Assembly (NCBI GenBank): GCA_003003925.1
Contig: PVWP01000011.1
Location: forward strand, 1-64,000
Direction: 5' to 3'
Source: Aphanothece cf. minutissima CCALA 015
GTDB lineage: Bacteria > Cyanobacteriota > Cyanobacteriia > PCC-6307 > Cyanobiaceae
DNA: 64,000 nucleotides
Of the stretch, positions 8,893 through 17,204 are shown one piece after another. Each line of letters opens with the position of its first letter. The stretch's first letter is position 1. Below the pieces are notes generated by a model. The model had not been told where the DNA came from. It made no database searches and saw only the letters and a program-made list of their open reading frames with translations. Position numbers and translations under genes: made by a program.

Positions 8893-11355
8893 TCACTTCA
8901 CCCAGATCACGCTGCAGCCGGGCCCCCCGTCCCCCTGCTCGGCATCGCTGACCCGCTCCACCCAGGCCAGGCCGGACAGCCACTCCCGCAGGCCCCGCTT
9001 GAGCTTGCCGGTGCCGATGCCGTGGATCACCCACACCGGCCCGTTGGCGCCGCGCAGGCGCTCCTCCACCGCCGCCTCGGCCTCATGCACCCGCAGGCCG
9101 CGCACGTCCACCGTGTTGCCCTCGGTGCGCACCTCGGGCCCGCGGCTGCCCGGGGACTGGCGGCTGCGGATCCGCACCTGGGGCGGCGGCTCGGGGGGTA
9201 CCGGCTTCTCGCCGTGCAGCCCCTCGATGGCGGCGAGTTCCACCGACAGGCGCAGCACACCGCAGCGGACGCTGAGCTCGCTGCCGTCGTCGGAGATCGC
9301 CAGCACCTCGGCCGCCTTGCCCAGGGCCAGGAGCCGGATGCGGTCGCCCACCCGGGGCCGCCAGCCGCCGTGGTCGCGCCGCTCCGGCAGGGGCCGGTGC
9401 TGCTGCTCGAGGCGCCGCAGCCGCTGGCCGGCCTGGCGGGCCGTCTCGCCGGCCACCCGCCCGCCGACGCGCACCTCCTGGCCCACCGAGCGCAGCCGCC
9501 GGATCAGGCGACGCACCTCCCCCTGCCCCTCCCGGATTGACAGCTCCAGCCGCTGGCGGCGTTGCTCCTGCAGCTCCGCCGACTGCTCCTTCTGCTGGGA
9601 CCAGCGCTGCAGCAGCTCCTCGTGCAGCAACTCGGTGCGGGCCAGCAGGGCCGCCGCCGCCTCGGCCGCCTCCTGCTGGCGCTGGCGCTCCTGCTCCAGC
9701 CCCTCGATCACCCGGTTGACGTCCCCCTCACCGCCGGGCTCCAGCTGGGCGGCGGCCACCGCCAGCACGGCGGGGTCGAGCCCCAGGCGGGAGGCGATTG
9801 CCAGGGCGTTGCTGCGGCCGGGGATGCCCCACTGCAGCCGGTAGGTGGGCGAGAGGGTCTCCACGTCGAAGGCCACCGACGCGTTCTCGAAGCGGGGATC
9901 GGCGTACTTGAGCGCCTTCAGTTCGCCGAAATGGGTGGTGGCGACGGTGAGGCGGGCGCGTTCGGCGAGGTGGCGCAGCAGGGCGGCGGCCAGGGCGCTG
10001 CCCTCGGTGGGATCGGTGCCGGCCCCCACCTCATCGAGCAGCACCAGGGAGGCCGGACCCAGGGGCAGGGCCGCACCTTCCGGTACGGCTGCCCCTGCCG
10101 GCAAGGCCGCCAGAATCCGGGCGATGCGGCGGATGTGGCCGCTGAACGTGGAGAGGTTCTGCTGCAGCGACTGCTCGTCGCCGATGTCGGCCAGCACCTG
10201 GCCGCACCAGGGCAGCCGGGGGGTGCCGGCGCAGGGCAGGAACAGGCCGGCGCGGGCCATCAGGGCTGCCAGCCCCAGGCTCTTGAGGGTCACCGTCTTG
10301 CCGCCGGTGTTGGGGCCCGTGATCGCCACCACCCGCAGCTCCGGGCCCACCCGGATGGTCACGGGCACCACCGGCCGGCCGCCCTCGCGCCGCTCCTGCC
10401 AGAGCAGCAGGGGATGGCGCAGGTCGCAGAGCTCGAAGGGGGCGTCGGCCGATTCGGCCAGCTCGGGCCGCACCGCCCCCAGCCACTGGCCGTAGCGGGC
10501 CCGGGCCAGTCCCGCATCGATCCGCACCAGCACCTGCTGGAGGTGGTCGAGGGGTTCGGCCTGTTCGCCCACCAGGGCGCTGAGCTCACTGCGCACCTGG
10601 CGCTCCAGCTCCCGCTCCTGGCCCTCGGCATCCCGGATGCGGTTGCCCAGGGGAATCACCGCCTGGGGTTCCACGTACACCGTGCTGCCGGAGGCGGAAC
10701 TGTCGTGCACCAGGCCGCCCACCTGGGCGGCGGCGCCGGCCTTCACCGCCAGCACCGGCCGACCGCCCCGCTCGCTCACCACCGTGTCCTGGAGCAGGGA
10801 GGCGTAGCGGCGCACCAGCTCCTGCAGCCGATCGCGCCGCTCGCCGCGCAGACCCAGCAGCTGGCGCCGCACCGCCTCCAGGGGGCCGCTGGCCCGGTCC
10901 GCCACCCGGCCCCCCTCCTCCAGGCAGAAGTGGAGCCGCTGCTCCAGCTCCGGCAGGGTGCGCAGTTCGGCCACCAGGGCCGTGGTGACGGGCCGCAGCT
11001 CCGGATCCTCGATCTGGCGCCGCAGCCGCCGCGCCGTCGCCAGGGTCGCGGCCACGGCCAGCAGCTCCTCGCCGCCGGCGCAGCCCCCCTTGGCACAGAG
11101 GACCAGGGTGGCGGCGATGTCGCCGGCCCCCTGCAGGCTCAGGCCCCCCTCACAGAGGCCGTCGAGGGCCAGCAGCTCGGTGGTTTCCAGCAGCAGGCGG
11201 CGGCTTTCCGCCGGGCGATCGGGCAGGCCGAGGCCGGTGCAGTGGCGACGGCCGGCGGCGGTGCTGGCAAAACCGGCCAGATGCTCCGCGAGCCGGGGCC
11301 ACTCCAGCAGCTCCAGCGTGTCCTGGTGGATCTCGCTCACAGGGGGTGCGCTCAC
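8893..11355 (-). CDS. mutS2: Endonuclease MutS2
   Basis: The 820-residue protein has a MutS core without the mismatch-recognition domain. It contains Walker A GPNTGGKTV, Walker B VLLDEVGAGTDPTEGSA and the TTHFGELKALKY motif. A long coiled-coil region comes next (residues about 500-600), and finally an Smr nuclease domain (VDVRGLRVHEAEAAVEE ... IHGIGTGKLK). MutS2 suppresses homologous recombination or, in some bacteria, rescues collided ribosomes. Length is typical. The start overlaps the stop of the upstream VOC gene by 4 bp, in a minus-strand run from dnaJ to mutS2. Confidence 0.95.
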   Translation of the reverse strand: MSAPPVSEIHQDTLELLEWPRLAEHLAGFASTAAGRRHCTGLGLPDRPAESRRLLLETTELLALDGLCEGGLSLQGAGDIAATLVLCAKGGCAGGEELLAVAATLATARRLRRQIEDPELRPVTTALVAELRTLPELEQRLHFCLEEGGRVADRASGPLEAVRRQLLGLRGERRDRLQELVRRYASLLQDTVVSERGGRPVLAVKAGAAAQVGGLVHDSSASGSTVYVEPQAVIPLGNRIRDAEGQERELERQVRSELSALVGEQAEPLDHLQQVLVRIDAGLARARYGQWLGAVRPELAESADAPFELCDLRHPLLLWQERREGGRPVVPVTIRVGPELRVVAITGPNTGGKTVTLKSLGLAALMARAGLFLPCAGTPRLPWCGQVLADIGDEQSLQQNLSTFSGHIRRIARILAALPAGAAVPEGAALPLGPASLVLLDEVGAGTDPTEGSALAAALLRHLAERARLTVATTHFGELKALKYADPRFENASVAFDVETLSPTYRLQWGIPGRSNALAIASRLGLDPAVLAVAAAQLEPGGEGDVNRVIEGLEQERQRQQEAAEAAAALLARTELLHEELLQRWSQQKEQSAELQEQRRQRLELSIREGQGEVRRLIRRLRSVGQEVRVGGRVAGETARQAGQRLRRLEQQHRPLPERRDHGGWRPRVGDRIRLLALGKAAEVLAISDDGSELSVRCGVLRLSVELAAIEGLHGEKPVPPEPPPQVRIRSRQSPGSRGPEVRTEGNTVDVRGLRVHEAEAAVEERLRGANGPVWVIHGIGTGKLKRGLREWLSGLAWVERVSDAEQGDGGPGCSVIWVK

Positions 11356-11783
11356 CCCGCCGGAGCCAGGGTGGTGGAGGTGGAGGTAGGGGCGGGGGCG
11401 GGGATGGCGTCAGCACCCACGTTGGAGGGGATGCCGGCGGGGGGCTCGTAGAGCATCTCCAGCCAGTTGCCGTCCGGATCCTGCAGGTAGAAGGAGGCAG
11501 TGCCGTCGCGGTGGTCGTGGACCGGACCCACCCGGTGGCCCGCCGCCTCGAGCCGGTCGTGCACCGCGTCGACCTCGGCGCGGTCGCTGAAGTGGAAGGC
11601 GAAGTGGGGGCCGGCGGCGGTGTAGCCGGGGCTGAGCAGGGCGATGCCGTCGCCGTTGGCGGGCGACTGCATGTAGGCCCAGTCCTGGGCATCCCAGGTG
11701 AGGCGCAGCCCCAGCCCCTCGTAGAAGCGCTTGGCACGCTCCATGTCCTGGACCCGCACCGCCACGTGGCCGAGACGCGTCAT
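11352..11783 (-). CDS. VOC superfamily protein, glyoxalase I-like
   Basis: This 143-residue protein shows the paired beta-alpha-beta-beta-beta modules of the VOC fold. The start LGHVAVRVQDMERAKRFYEG and the late FYLQDPDGNWLEMLYEPP supply a candidate metal-binding His and Glu of lactoylglutathione-lyase-type enzymes. Family members detoxify methylglyoxal or act as dioxygenases. The exact reaction is not provable here. The last 25 residues are a low-complexity Ala/Pro/Thr tail. The 3' end overlaps mutS2 by 4 bp, and hemB ends 45 bp upstream on the same strand. Confidence 0.85.
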   Translation of the reverse strand: MTRLGHVAVRVQDMERAKRFYEGLGLRLTWDAQDWAYMQSPANGDGIALLSPGYTAAGPHFAFHFSDRAEVDAVHDRLEAAGHRVGPVHDHRDGTASFYLQDPDGNWLEMLYEPPAGIPSNVGADAIPAPAPTSTSTTLAPAG

Positions 11784-11828
11784 GGGAGAGGGCAGCGACG
11801 GTTCATCGCACCATTCAAGCGGTGCGGC

Positions 11829-12830
11829 TCAGCCGTCGCGCAGCCACTGGGCGGCGTCGCAGGCGTGGTAGGTGAGGATCAGGTCGGCGCCGGCTCGCTT
11901 GAAGCAGAGCAGCGTTTCCAGCACCACGGCCCGCTCGTCGATCCAGCCCCGCTCGGCGGCGGCCTTGACCATGGCGTACTCGCCGCTGACGTTATAGGCG
12001 GCGATGGGCAGCTCGCTCTCACCCCGCAGGCGATGGATCACGTCGAGGTAGGCCAGGCCCGGCTTCACCATCAGGATGTCGGCCCCCTCCTGTTCATCGA
12101 GAAGGGCTTCGGTGAGGGCTTCGCGGCCGTTGGCCGGGTCCATCTGGTAGGTGCTCTTGTCCTTGGGGATGGGCTTGGTGCTCACGGCCCGGGGGGCGGA
12201 ATCCAGCGCTTCGCGGAAGGGGCCGTAGTACGCGGAGGCGTACTTGGCGGTGTAGCTGATGATCCCGACGTGCTCGAAGCCCTCCTCGTCGAGGGCCTCG
12301 CGGATCGCCCCCACCCGGCCATCCATCATGTCGCTGGGGCCGATCAGATCGGCTCCGGCCCGGGCCTGGGCCACCGCCTGGCGACACAGCAGGGTGACGG
12401 TCTCGTCGTTGAGCACCACCCCTTCGCTGCTGACGATGCCGTCATGGCCGTCGCAGGAATAGGGGTCGAGGGCCACATCGGTCATGATCGCCATGGCGGG
12501 ATGCTCCTGCTTGAGCCGCCGGATCGCCCGGGGAATCAGGCCGCCCTCGTTGAAGCACTCGCTGCCGTCCTCGGTCTTGAGGCCGTCGGCCACCTTGGGG
12601 AACAGCACGACGCAGCGGATGCCCAGGTCCCAGGCCCGGCCCACCTCCGCCACCAGCCCCTCCAGGCTCCAGCGCTGGGCGCCGGGCATGGCGCCGATGG
12701 GCTCGTTGGATGCGCCCTCGTGGACGAACAGCGGATAGATGAAATCGGCGGCACTGAGCTGGAACTCCCGCACCATGGCCCTCAGGGCCGGCGTGCGGCG
12801 CAGGCGACGGGGGCGATACGTGAGATCCAT
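11829..12830 (-). CDS. hemB: Delta-aminolevulinic acid dehydratase (porphobilinogen synthase)
   Basis: This 333-residue enzyme condenses two 5-aminolevulinate molecules to porphobilinogen, an early step to heme, chlorophyll and bilins. Both active-site lysines are visible: K196 in SYTAKYAS and K256 in LMVKPGLAYLD. The metal-site segment DVALDPYSCDGHDG has the Asp-rich pattern of plant/cyanobacterial Mg-dependent enzymes instead of the three-cysteine zinc site. Length is normal and the start MDLTYRPRRLR is family-typical. It is 78 bp downstream of the ion-channel homologue on the same strand. Confidence 0.97.
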   Translation of the reverse strand: MDLTYRPRRLRRTPALRAMVREFQLSAADFIYPLFVHEGASNEPIGAMPGAQRWSLEGLVAEVGRAWDLGIRCVVLFPKVADGLKTEDGSECFNEGGLIPRAIRRLKQEHPAMAIMTDVALDPYSCDGHDGIVSSEGVVLNDETVTLLCRQAVAQARAGADLIGPSDMMDGRVGAIREALDEEGFEHVGIISYTAKYASAYYGPFREALDSAPRAVSTKPIPKDKSTYQMDPANGREALTEALLDEQEGADILMVKPGLAYLDVIHRLRGESELPIAAYNVSGEYAMVKAAAERGWIDERAVVLETLLCFKRAGADLILTYHACDAAQWLRDG

Positions 12831-12908
12831 GCCGTGATGAACAGTTTGGCGATCCTAAAGCCCCGCCTTCCGGAGATAGCGCCACCGCCCGGAACGGCAC
12901 CGCTGCCT

Positions 12909-14045
12909 TCAGGCAAGCCACGCCCAGATGGCGATCAGGACAAAGCCGGCGCAGGCCGTCAGCTGGAAGACCCGATCCATGCGGTTGATCCTGCGCAAAG
13001 CACCGGTACGCTCCTGCTCACTGGCTTCTGAGTAGACGTTCGTACCCCAGAGAAAAAGCACAAACAGCACCAGGGAGACAATGTAGGAATAGGCATAGAG
13101 ACAGTCCAGGAACGTGAGGTAGCTCAACGACGGCAACTCAGCCTTGTAGGACTGCTGGAGAAAGATCAGCGTCAGCAGAGCCGTGGAGGGGATGGCCAGC
13201 CTGACATCCCCCAGCTCCCCCACCAGTGAGGGCGCCAGAAGGACAATCAGCATCACGATCAGCAACGGCAGGATCCAGGTCACGAAGCTGGAGAACAGAT
13301 CACTCCGCATCACCACTTCCGCAGCCAATCTGGAGTAGTCGAGATCCCCCTGACCCATCCCCCAGTCGGTTCCATAGGAATGGCTGGAGGAGACAAATCT
13401 CACATCCTCAATATCGTAGCCGTTGATTGTTGCATAGGCCCCAATCTGACTGCTCTTCGAATCACCATCATGAACAAGAACGACGTTCTTGTTCTGGCGG
13501 GCGAACGCATCAGGAACCACCTCAAAGAGGATCGGCAGAATCAATCGCTCAAACGGCGATCTCTTCAGATCGACAACCGGAATATAGAAGCTGGCGGAAT
13601 AGCGAAAAAGCTGATAGAAGCGATCGCCCGGTCGCGCCACCGGCGTCGGGGTATCCGCCTGAATCTGGGCCGAAGAGGAATTGACCTGGTTCGTGAGCTC
13701 CACCAACTGCAGCGCCGTGATGCCCTGCTTCTCCAGCAGCTCCTGAACCTCCTTCGGCCACTCCAGCCAGTAGAAGCCCTCGGCGTTGAACATGCGCTGC
13801 CGCAACGACAGGCTGTGGAGATTTTCGATGTAGGAACCGAGCGTCACGGCATACCCGCTGCCCCGGGCCAGCTCGGTGCGGGGGTCCACCCGGATCGTCT
13901 CCTCCTGAACGAGCTCCCGCGGCATCGGTCCGCGGTCGGGTGCCAGCGTCCGGACGGCCACCAGAACACCGATCAGGAGCACGACCAGCCCCAGCCACCA
14001 CCGACGCCGTTGACCCATGGCCCCGTAAGCCGCCGCTGGGTTCAC
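12909..14045 (-). CDS. Pentameric ligand-gated ion channel (Cys-loop/GLIC superfamily) homologue
   Basis: This 378-residue protein has an N-terminal hydrophobic segment (14-33), an extracytoplasmic domain (about 45-255) and four C-terminal helices. In the outer domain VDLKRSPFERLIL (158-170) matches the pLGIC pro-loop pattern LRRYPFD. M1 is WILPLLIVMLIVLL. M2 runs from D280 and is followed by AELPSLSYLTFLD, the conserved M2-M3 loop LP..PY pattern. M4 is RMDRVFQLTACAGFVL. By hand alignment with Gloeobacter GLIC, pore positions would be D280 (-2'), A284 (2'), T288 (6') and L291 (9'), suggesting a cation-selective pore. Ligand unknown. GC is lower than in hemB and mutS2. A second start (residue 10, position 14018) is possible. 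Confidence 0.72.
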   Translation of the reverse strand: MNPAAAYGAMGQRRRWWLGLVVLLIGVLVAVRTLAPDRGPMPRELVQEETIRVDPRTELARGSGYAVTLGSYIENLHSLSLRQRMFNAEGFYWLEWPKEVQELLEKQGITALQLVELTNQVNSSSAQIQADTPTPVARPGDRFYQLFRYSASFYIPVVDLKRSPFERLILPILFEVVPDAFARQNKNVVLVHDGDSKSSQIGAYATINGYDIEDVRFVSSSHSYGTDWGMGQGDLDYSRLAAEVVMRSDLFSSFVTWILPLLIVMLIVLLAPSLVGELGDVRLAIPSTALLTLIFLQQSYKAELPSLSYLTFLDCLYAYSYIVSLVLFVLFLWGTNVYSEASEQERTGALRRINRMDRVFQLTACAGFVLIAIWAWLA

Positions 14046-14077
14046 TCTGGGGGATCACCAGCGGGAGCGGCTGGCTC

Positions 14078-15055
14078 CTAGAGGGCCGCGGCGCTGATCC
14101 AGTCCTTGCGGGGGTCGACGCTGCGGGCCTGGCGCAGCTGCTCGAGCAGGTCCCGCTCCCGGGGGCTGAGGCTGTCGGGCAGCTTCAGGGTCGGGGTGAA
14201 TAGCAGATCCCCCCGGCCGTCCCTCACCGGCCAGCCCTTGCCCTTGAGCCGCAGGCTGCGGCCGAGGGTCATGCCCGGGGGGACCTGGATGGTGGCTTCA
14301 CCATCGGGGGTGGCCACGCGCACCTCGCCCCCCAGGGCCAGTTCGTCGAGGCTGAGGGGAAGCTCGGCCCGCAGCTGGTCGCCGTCGAGACGCCAGACGG
14401 GGTGGGGCTGGAGCTTGAGGGTGAGGTAGAGGTCCCCGCGGCGCCCTGTGCCGGGCTGCAGGTTGCCCTTGCCCTTCAGCCGCAGGCGGCTGCCATCCTT
14501 GACGCCGGCGGGAATGCGCACCTGCACCCGTTCCTCGTTGACGGCGAGGGTGCGCTCGCAGCCGCGGAAGGCATCGGCCACCGGCAGGCTGATGGTGGCC
14601 TCGGCGTCGAGCTGCACCTGGGTGGCGCGTTCGGCGCCGGCAGCACCGAAACCGGAGCCGAAGCCACCGGGGAAGCCGCTGCCGAAACCGAAACCGCCGG
14701 GCGCTCCGGCCGCGGCACCGCCTCCGAAGCGTCCCAGCAGATCATTGATGAAGTCGTCGAAGTTGCCGTAACGGCCGAAGTCGACATCGACGCCGGGGGC
14801 GCCGCCGCCACCGCCGCCCATCTGGTTCCAGTACTGGCCGAACTGCTCATAGCGACGGCGCTTCTCGGGATCGGAGAGCACTTCATAGGCTTCGCTGATC
14901 TCCTTGAAGCGGGCCTCGGCGGAGGCGTCGCCGGGATTCACATCCGGGTGGTACAGGCGGGCCAGCTTGCGGAAGGCCCGTTTGATGCCGTCGGCATCCG
15001 TGCCCCGTTCCACCCCCAGAACCTTGAAGTAGTCGCGGTAACCGTTCACGCTCAT
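14078..15055 (-). CDS. DnaJ/CbpA-type co-chaperone without zinc finger
   Basis: The 325-residue protein starts with a J domain carrying HPD at residues 36-38 ([11 protein letters not shown]). A Gly/Phe-rich region follows (about 80-140; [17 protein letters not shown]). The DnaJ C-terminal substrate-binding domains come after it ([40 protein letters not shown]). There is no CxxCxGxG zinc region, so it is a type-II (CbpA/DnaJ2-like) partner of DnaK. ATG 15055 is chosen because the J domain begins right after it; the same frame remains open upstream but without J-domain similarity. It is divergent from the secreted thioredoxin gene, with 162 bp between. Confidence 0.93.
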   Translation of the reverse strand: MSVNGYRDYFKVLGVERGTDADGIKRAFRKLARLYHPDVNPGDASAEARFKEISEAYEVLSDPEKRRRYEQFGQYWNQMGGGGGGAPGVDVDFGRYGNFDDFINDLLGRFGGGAAAGAPGGFGFGSGFPGGFGSGFGAAGAERATQVQLDAEATISLPVADAFRGCERTLAVNEERVQVRIPAGVKDGSRLRLKGKGNLQPGTGRRGDLYLTLKLQPHPVWRLDGDQLRAELPLSLDELALGGEVRVATPDGEATIQVPPGMTLGRSLRLKGKGWPVRDGRGDLLFTPTLKLPDSLSPRERDLLEQLRQARSVDPRKDWISAAAL

Positions 15056-15217
15056 CTCGTCTCGCTCATTTCGCCAGGGCGCCCGGTCACCGTCGAACCT
15101 GGGAATTGTCCCAGTCCCGTCGCTGAATTCACAGGCCCGGGCAGGGCGGAAGCCCGTACGGCACAGGGGGGCGGCAGCGGAGGGGCGGCCTAGATTTCCG
15201 GCCCCTTCGGCCGCTCG

Positions 15218-15691
15218 ATGCGCACCCCTTGTCCCCCCCGATCGCCCCGGCGGTCTTCGGCCCCGACCCTGTTGCTGCTGGGTGGACTGTCCGCCCTGGC
15301 AGGAGGGCTGCTGAGTTTCAGCACCCCGGCCCACGGCGGCCAGGCCGGCGCCTCCACCACCCCCACCCTCGGCGAGGCCCTGGCCCCCTCCAGCGGCGAT
15401 CAGCTGGAGCTGACCGAGCACCTGCGGCGGATCGGGGCCGTGTTCTACGGCGCCTGGTGGTGCCCGGCCTGCTTCCGCCAGAAGAGCCTCTTCGGCCAGC
15501 AGGCGGGGGACCGGCTGCCCTACGTGGAGTGCGACAAGACCAGCGAAGGCCGGGAACGCTGCCAGGCGGCCGGCATCAAGGCCTACCCCACCTGGGTCCT
15601 GGGGAGCAACCGGGTGGAGGGGGTGCAGACGCTGGAGGAACTGAAGCGCTGGAGCGGCTTCCGCCAGGCACCGGGAACGGGTAACCCCTGA
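15218..15691 (+). CDS. Secreted thioredoxin-fold protein with CPAC motif
   Basis: This 157-residue protein has an Arg-rich N-terminus and a signal peptide or membrane anchor (residues about 16-40). A thioredoxin-like domain follows with [12 protein letters not shown], a redox CxxC, and the cis-proline region AYPTWVLG. The domain resembles the soluble C-terminal module fused to cyanobacterial VKOR (LTO1 in plastids), but here it stands alone. It probably handles disulfide exchange in the lumen or periplasm. A VKOR-type partner is not in the window. Two more cysteines ([15 protein letters not shown]) are present, as in the VKOR-linked modules. Confidence 0.82.
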   Translation: MRTPCPPRSPRRSSAPTLLLLGGLSALAGGLLSFSTPAHGGQAGASTTPTLGEALAPSSGDQLELTEHLRRIGAVFYGAWWCPACFRQKSLFGQQAGDRLPYVECDKTSEGRERCQAAGIKAYPTWVLGSNRVEGVQTLEELKRWSGFRQAPGTGNP

Positions 15692-15700
15692 GGGTGGTGA

Positions 15701-15718
15701 GGGTGCTGCAGAGCACCC
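15701..15718. terminator. Stem-loop after the thioredoxin-fold gene
   Basis: GGGTGCT-GCAG-AGCACCC forms a 7-bp stem with a 4-nt loop, 10 bp after the stop codon. There is no U-run after it (GGAAAACC follows), so intrinsic termination is uncertain. It could instead protect the mRNA 3' end. Confidence 0.35.
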
Positions 15719-15853
15719 GGAAAACCACCTGTCCACTGTCACTGTGAAGGGGGAGATCACAGGTAGACGGGAGGAATGATTTTGGTAGAGTCTGTAAACC
15801 ACTTCTGCAGAACACTGAAACCCGTCTGGAGCCAATCTCCTCTCCCCAGGGAC

Positions 15854-16198
15854 ATGAAGGAGTCACGACTTCCCGTTCGAGAACCCAAATTTTCAGCGCC
15901 CTTTTTTCAGATCCTCATTAAAGTCGAGGTGTTTTTTCAGGATCATTGTTATTCCGGCCATCTCTGGGATGTGAGCCGTTCCGGCGCCTGCATCCGCAGC
16001 TTTCAGCAGGTTCCCATGGGAACCCCTGCCCAGATTCGCTTCCACGATCCCAGCGATGGTGAAGTCATTGAGGCCAGGGGCGAGCTGATCTGGATGAACC
16101 AGCTCAGGGGTGCCCACTACTCGGGCCTCAGGTTTGAAGAGGGTTTCGACATCTCCAAGACATTTCTCAGACTCCTGATCAAGGCGGACGAGTCCTGA
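15854..16198 (+). CDS. Single-domain PilZ protein, putative c-di-GMP receptor
   Basis: The 114-residue protein carries both c-di-GMP-binding elements of PilZ domains: RLPVR (RxxxR) near the start and DVSRSGACI (D/NxSxxG) about 35 residues later. A beta-barrel-like rest follows with GELIWMNQ and GLRFEE. The frame is open from 15776. I prefer ATG 15854 because the domain begins right after it. No cyclase or phosphodiesterase gene is in the window. The gene is clearly AT-richer than its neighbours, which suggests recent acquisition or different selection. Output could be exopolysaccharide or motility control; this is inference. Confidence 0.75.
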   Translation: MKESRLPVREPKFSAPFFQILIKVEVFFQDHCYSGHLWDVSRSGACIRSFQQVPMGTPAQIRFHDPSDGEVIEARGELIWMNQLRGAHYSGLRFEEGFDISKTFLRLLIKADES

Positions 16199-16230
16199 TG
16201 CCTCAACGCCGCCCTCCGGCGGCTCAGGCA
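16199..16230. terminator. GC-rich hairpin directly after the PilZ gene
   Basis: TGCCT pairs with AGGCA around an inner GCCGCC-CTCC-GGCGGC stem, with small internal mismatches. It begins at the base after the PilZ stop codon. No U-tract follows, so it is a candidate terminator or 3'-end stabiliser. The remaining bases to 16345 show nothing else. Confidence 0.4.
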
Positions 16231-16345
16231 TGTCAAGACATGACGGCAGCGGGCGCGAGTCACATCCGGTCATCGAAACCCGCAGCGGCCGCAGCCGAGA
16301 GATCCATACGATCCGGTGGTTCCCGTCGCTTGACGCCAAGCCGCC

Positions 16346-16630
16346 ATGAACCTGTTCCCTCACGCCCTTGCGGCCAGCCTCCTGCTCGGCACGGTCGCCA
16401 CGCCTGTACTGGCCGATTCCTCCGATTCCCTCAAAGGCAAGATCCAGTCGGTCGATGCCGGCCGACGCTCCTTTGTCGTCGGGGGCCAGACGCTGCTCAC
16501 CAATGCGTCCACGGACTACGACGATGGCCTGAAGAGCTTCGCCGATCTCAAACCGGGGATGAAGGTGAAAGTGGAGCACTCCCAGCGTGGCGGCACCCGT
16601 TTCGCGAAGGAGATCGAGCTGGACGACTGA
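16346..16630 (+). CDS. Small secreted protein, DUF5666-like
   Basis: This 94-residue protein has a clear signal peptide (MNLFPHALAASLLLGTVATP, cleavage near VLA-D). One small beta-rich domain follows (LKGKIQSVDAGRRSFVVGGQ, LKPGMKVKVEHSQRGG). The pattern 'sVd....fvvgg..v..n..T.ydd....f.dl..G..V.V' resembles the DUF5666 OB-like domain, whose function is unknown. It should be periplasmic. It is convergent with the Gly-rich protein; the 28-bp gap includes AGGCC-TCCC-GGCCT, a short hairpin. Confidence 0.72.
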   Translation: MNLFPHALAASLLLGTVATPVLADSSDSLKGKIQSVDAGRRSFVVGGQTLLTNASTDYDDGLKSFADLKPGMKVKVEHSQRGGTRFAKEIELDD

Positions 16631-16658
16631 GGCCTCCCGGCCTGACCCGCCCGCCCCG

Positions 16659-17036
16659 TCAGCGCCGGTACATGCCGGCGCCGGGCGCCCCGTAGCCGAG
16701 CCCGGGGCGAACCCCGGCCCCGGAAGCGGGCCCGCCGAGACCACCGGGATTGCCCTCCGGCCCCCGCTCCAGGCCCGCCCCGGCCTCACCGAATCCGGCC
16801 CCGGGCAACACCCCGGCGCCGGAGGCCGGCCCGCCCACACCCCCGGCCCCCACACCCGGTTCCCGGTCCAGGCCGGCACCGGCCGCTCCGAAGCCGGCGC
16901 CGGGGGCCACCCCCGCGCCGGAGGCCGGCCCGCCGAGCCCGCCGGGGTTGGGCCGGGCCAGGCTGATGCCGGGGAGGGCCAGGCCGATGGCCACCGCTGC
17001 AAGGGCCGGAAGGATGGGGAGCTGGAAGCGTTTCAT
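16659..17036 (-). CDS. Secreted Gly/Ala/Pro-rich repeat protein
   Basis: The 125-residue protein has a signal peptide (MKRFQLPILPALAAVAIGLA). The mature chain is almost entirely three imperfect repeats of about 33 residues built on GGPASGAGV.PG.GFG.AGAG. The chain ends GAGMYRR. No catalytic residues or cysteines are present in the mature part. A flexible, elastin-like or cell-surface polypeptide is plausible, but function is unknown. Start M at 17036 is chosen because the signal peptide begins there. The clear signal peptide and protein-level repeat argue that it is a real gene and not a GC shadow. Confidence 0.6.
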   Translation of the reverse strand: MKRFQLPILPALAAVAIGLALPGISLARPNPGGLGGPASGAGVAPGAGFGAAGAGLDREPGVGAGGVGGPASGAGVLPGAGFGEAGAGLERGPEGNPGGLGGPASGAGVRPGLGYGAPGAGMYRR

Positions 17037-17084
17037 CGCCGGCCATGCACAGGAGACCCTCGTCCTAGCAAGGTCGACGCCCCA

Positions 17085-17104
17085 CACCCGTACCTGCACG
17101 GGTG
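17085..17104. repeat. Short inverted repeat in a divergent intergenic region
   Basis: CACCCGT and ACGGGTG flank ACCTGC, giving a 7-bp stem between the divergent Gly-rich protein gene and lipoprotein gene. It could be an operator or a leader hairpin; no further evidence. Confidence 0.3.
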
Positions 17105-17204
17105 GGTTGGAGGGCGGCTCCTAGAGTCATCCTTTGGGCCCCGGGTCCATGACCGGCACAGCTGATCGGCGCCGGCGTCCCCCGGGCCACGGCCCCTGCA
17201 GGCC

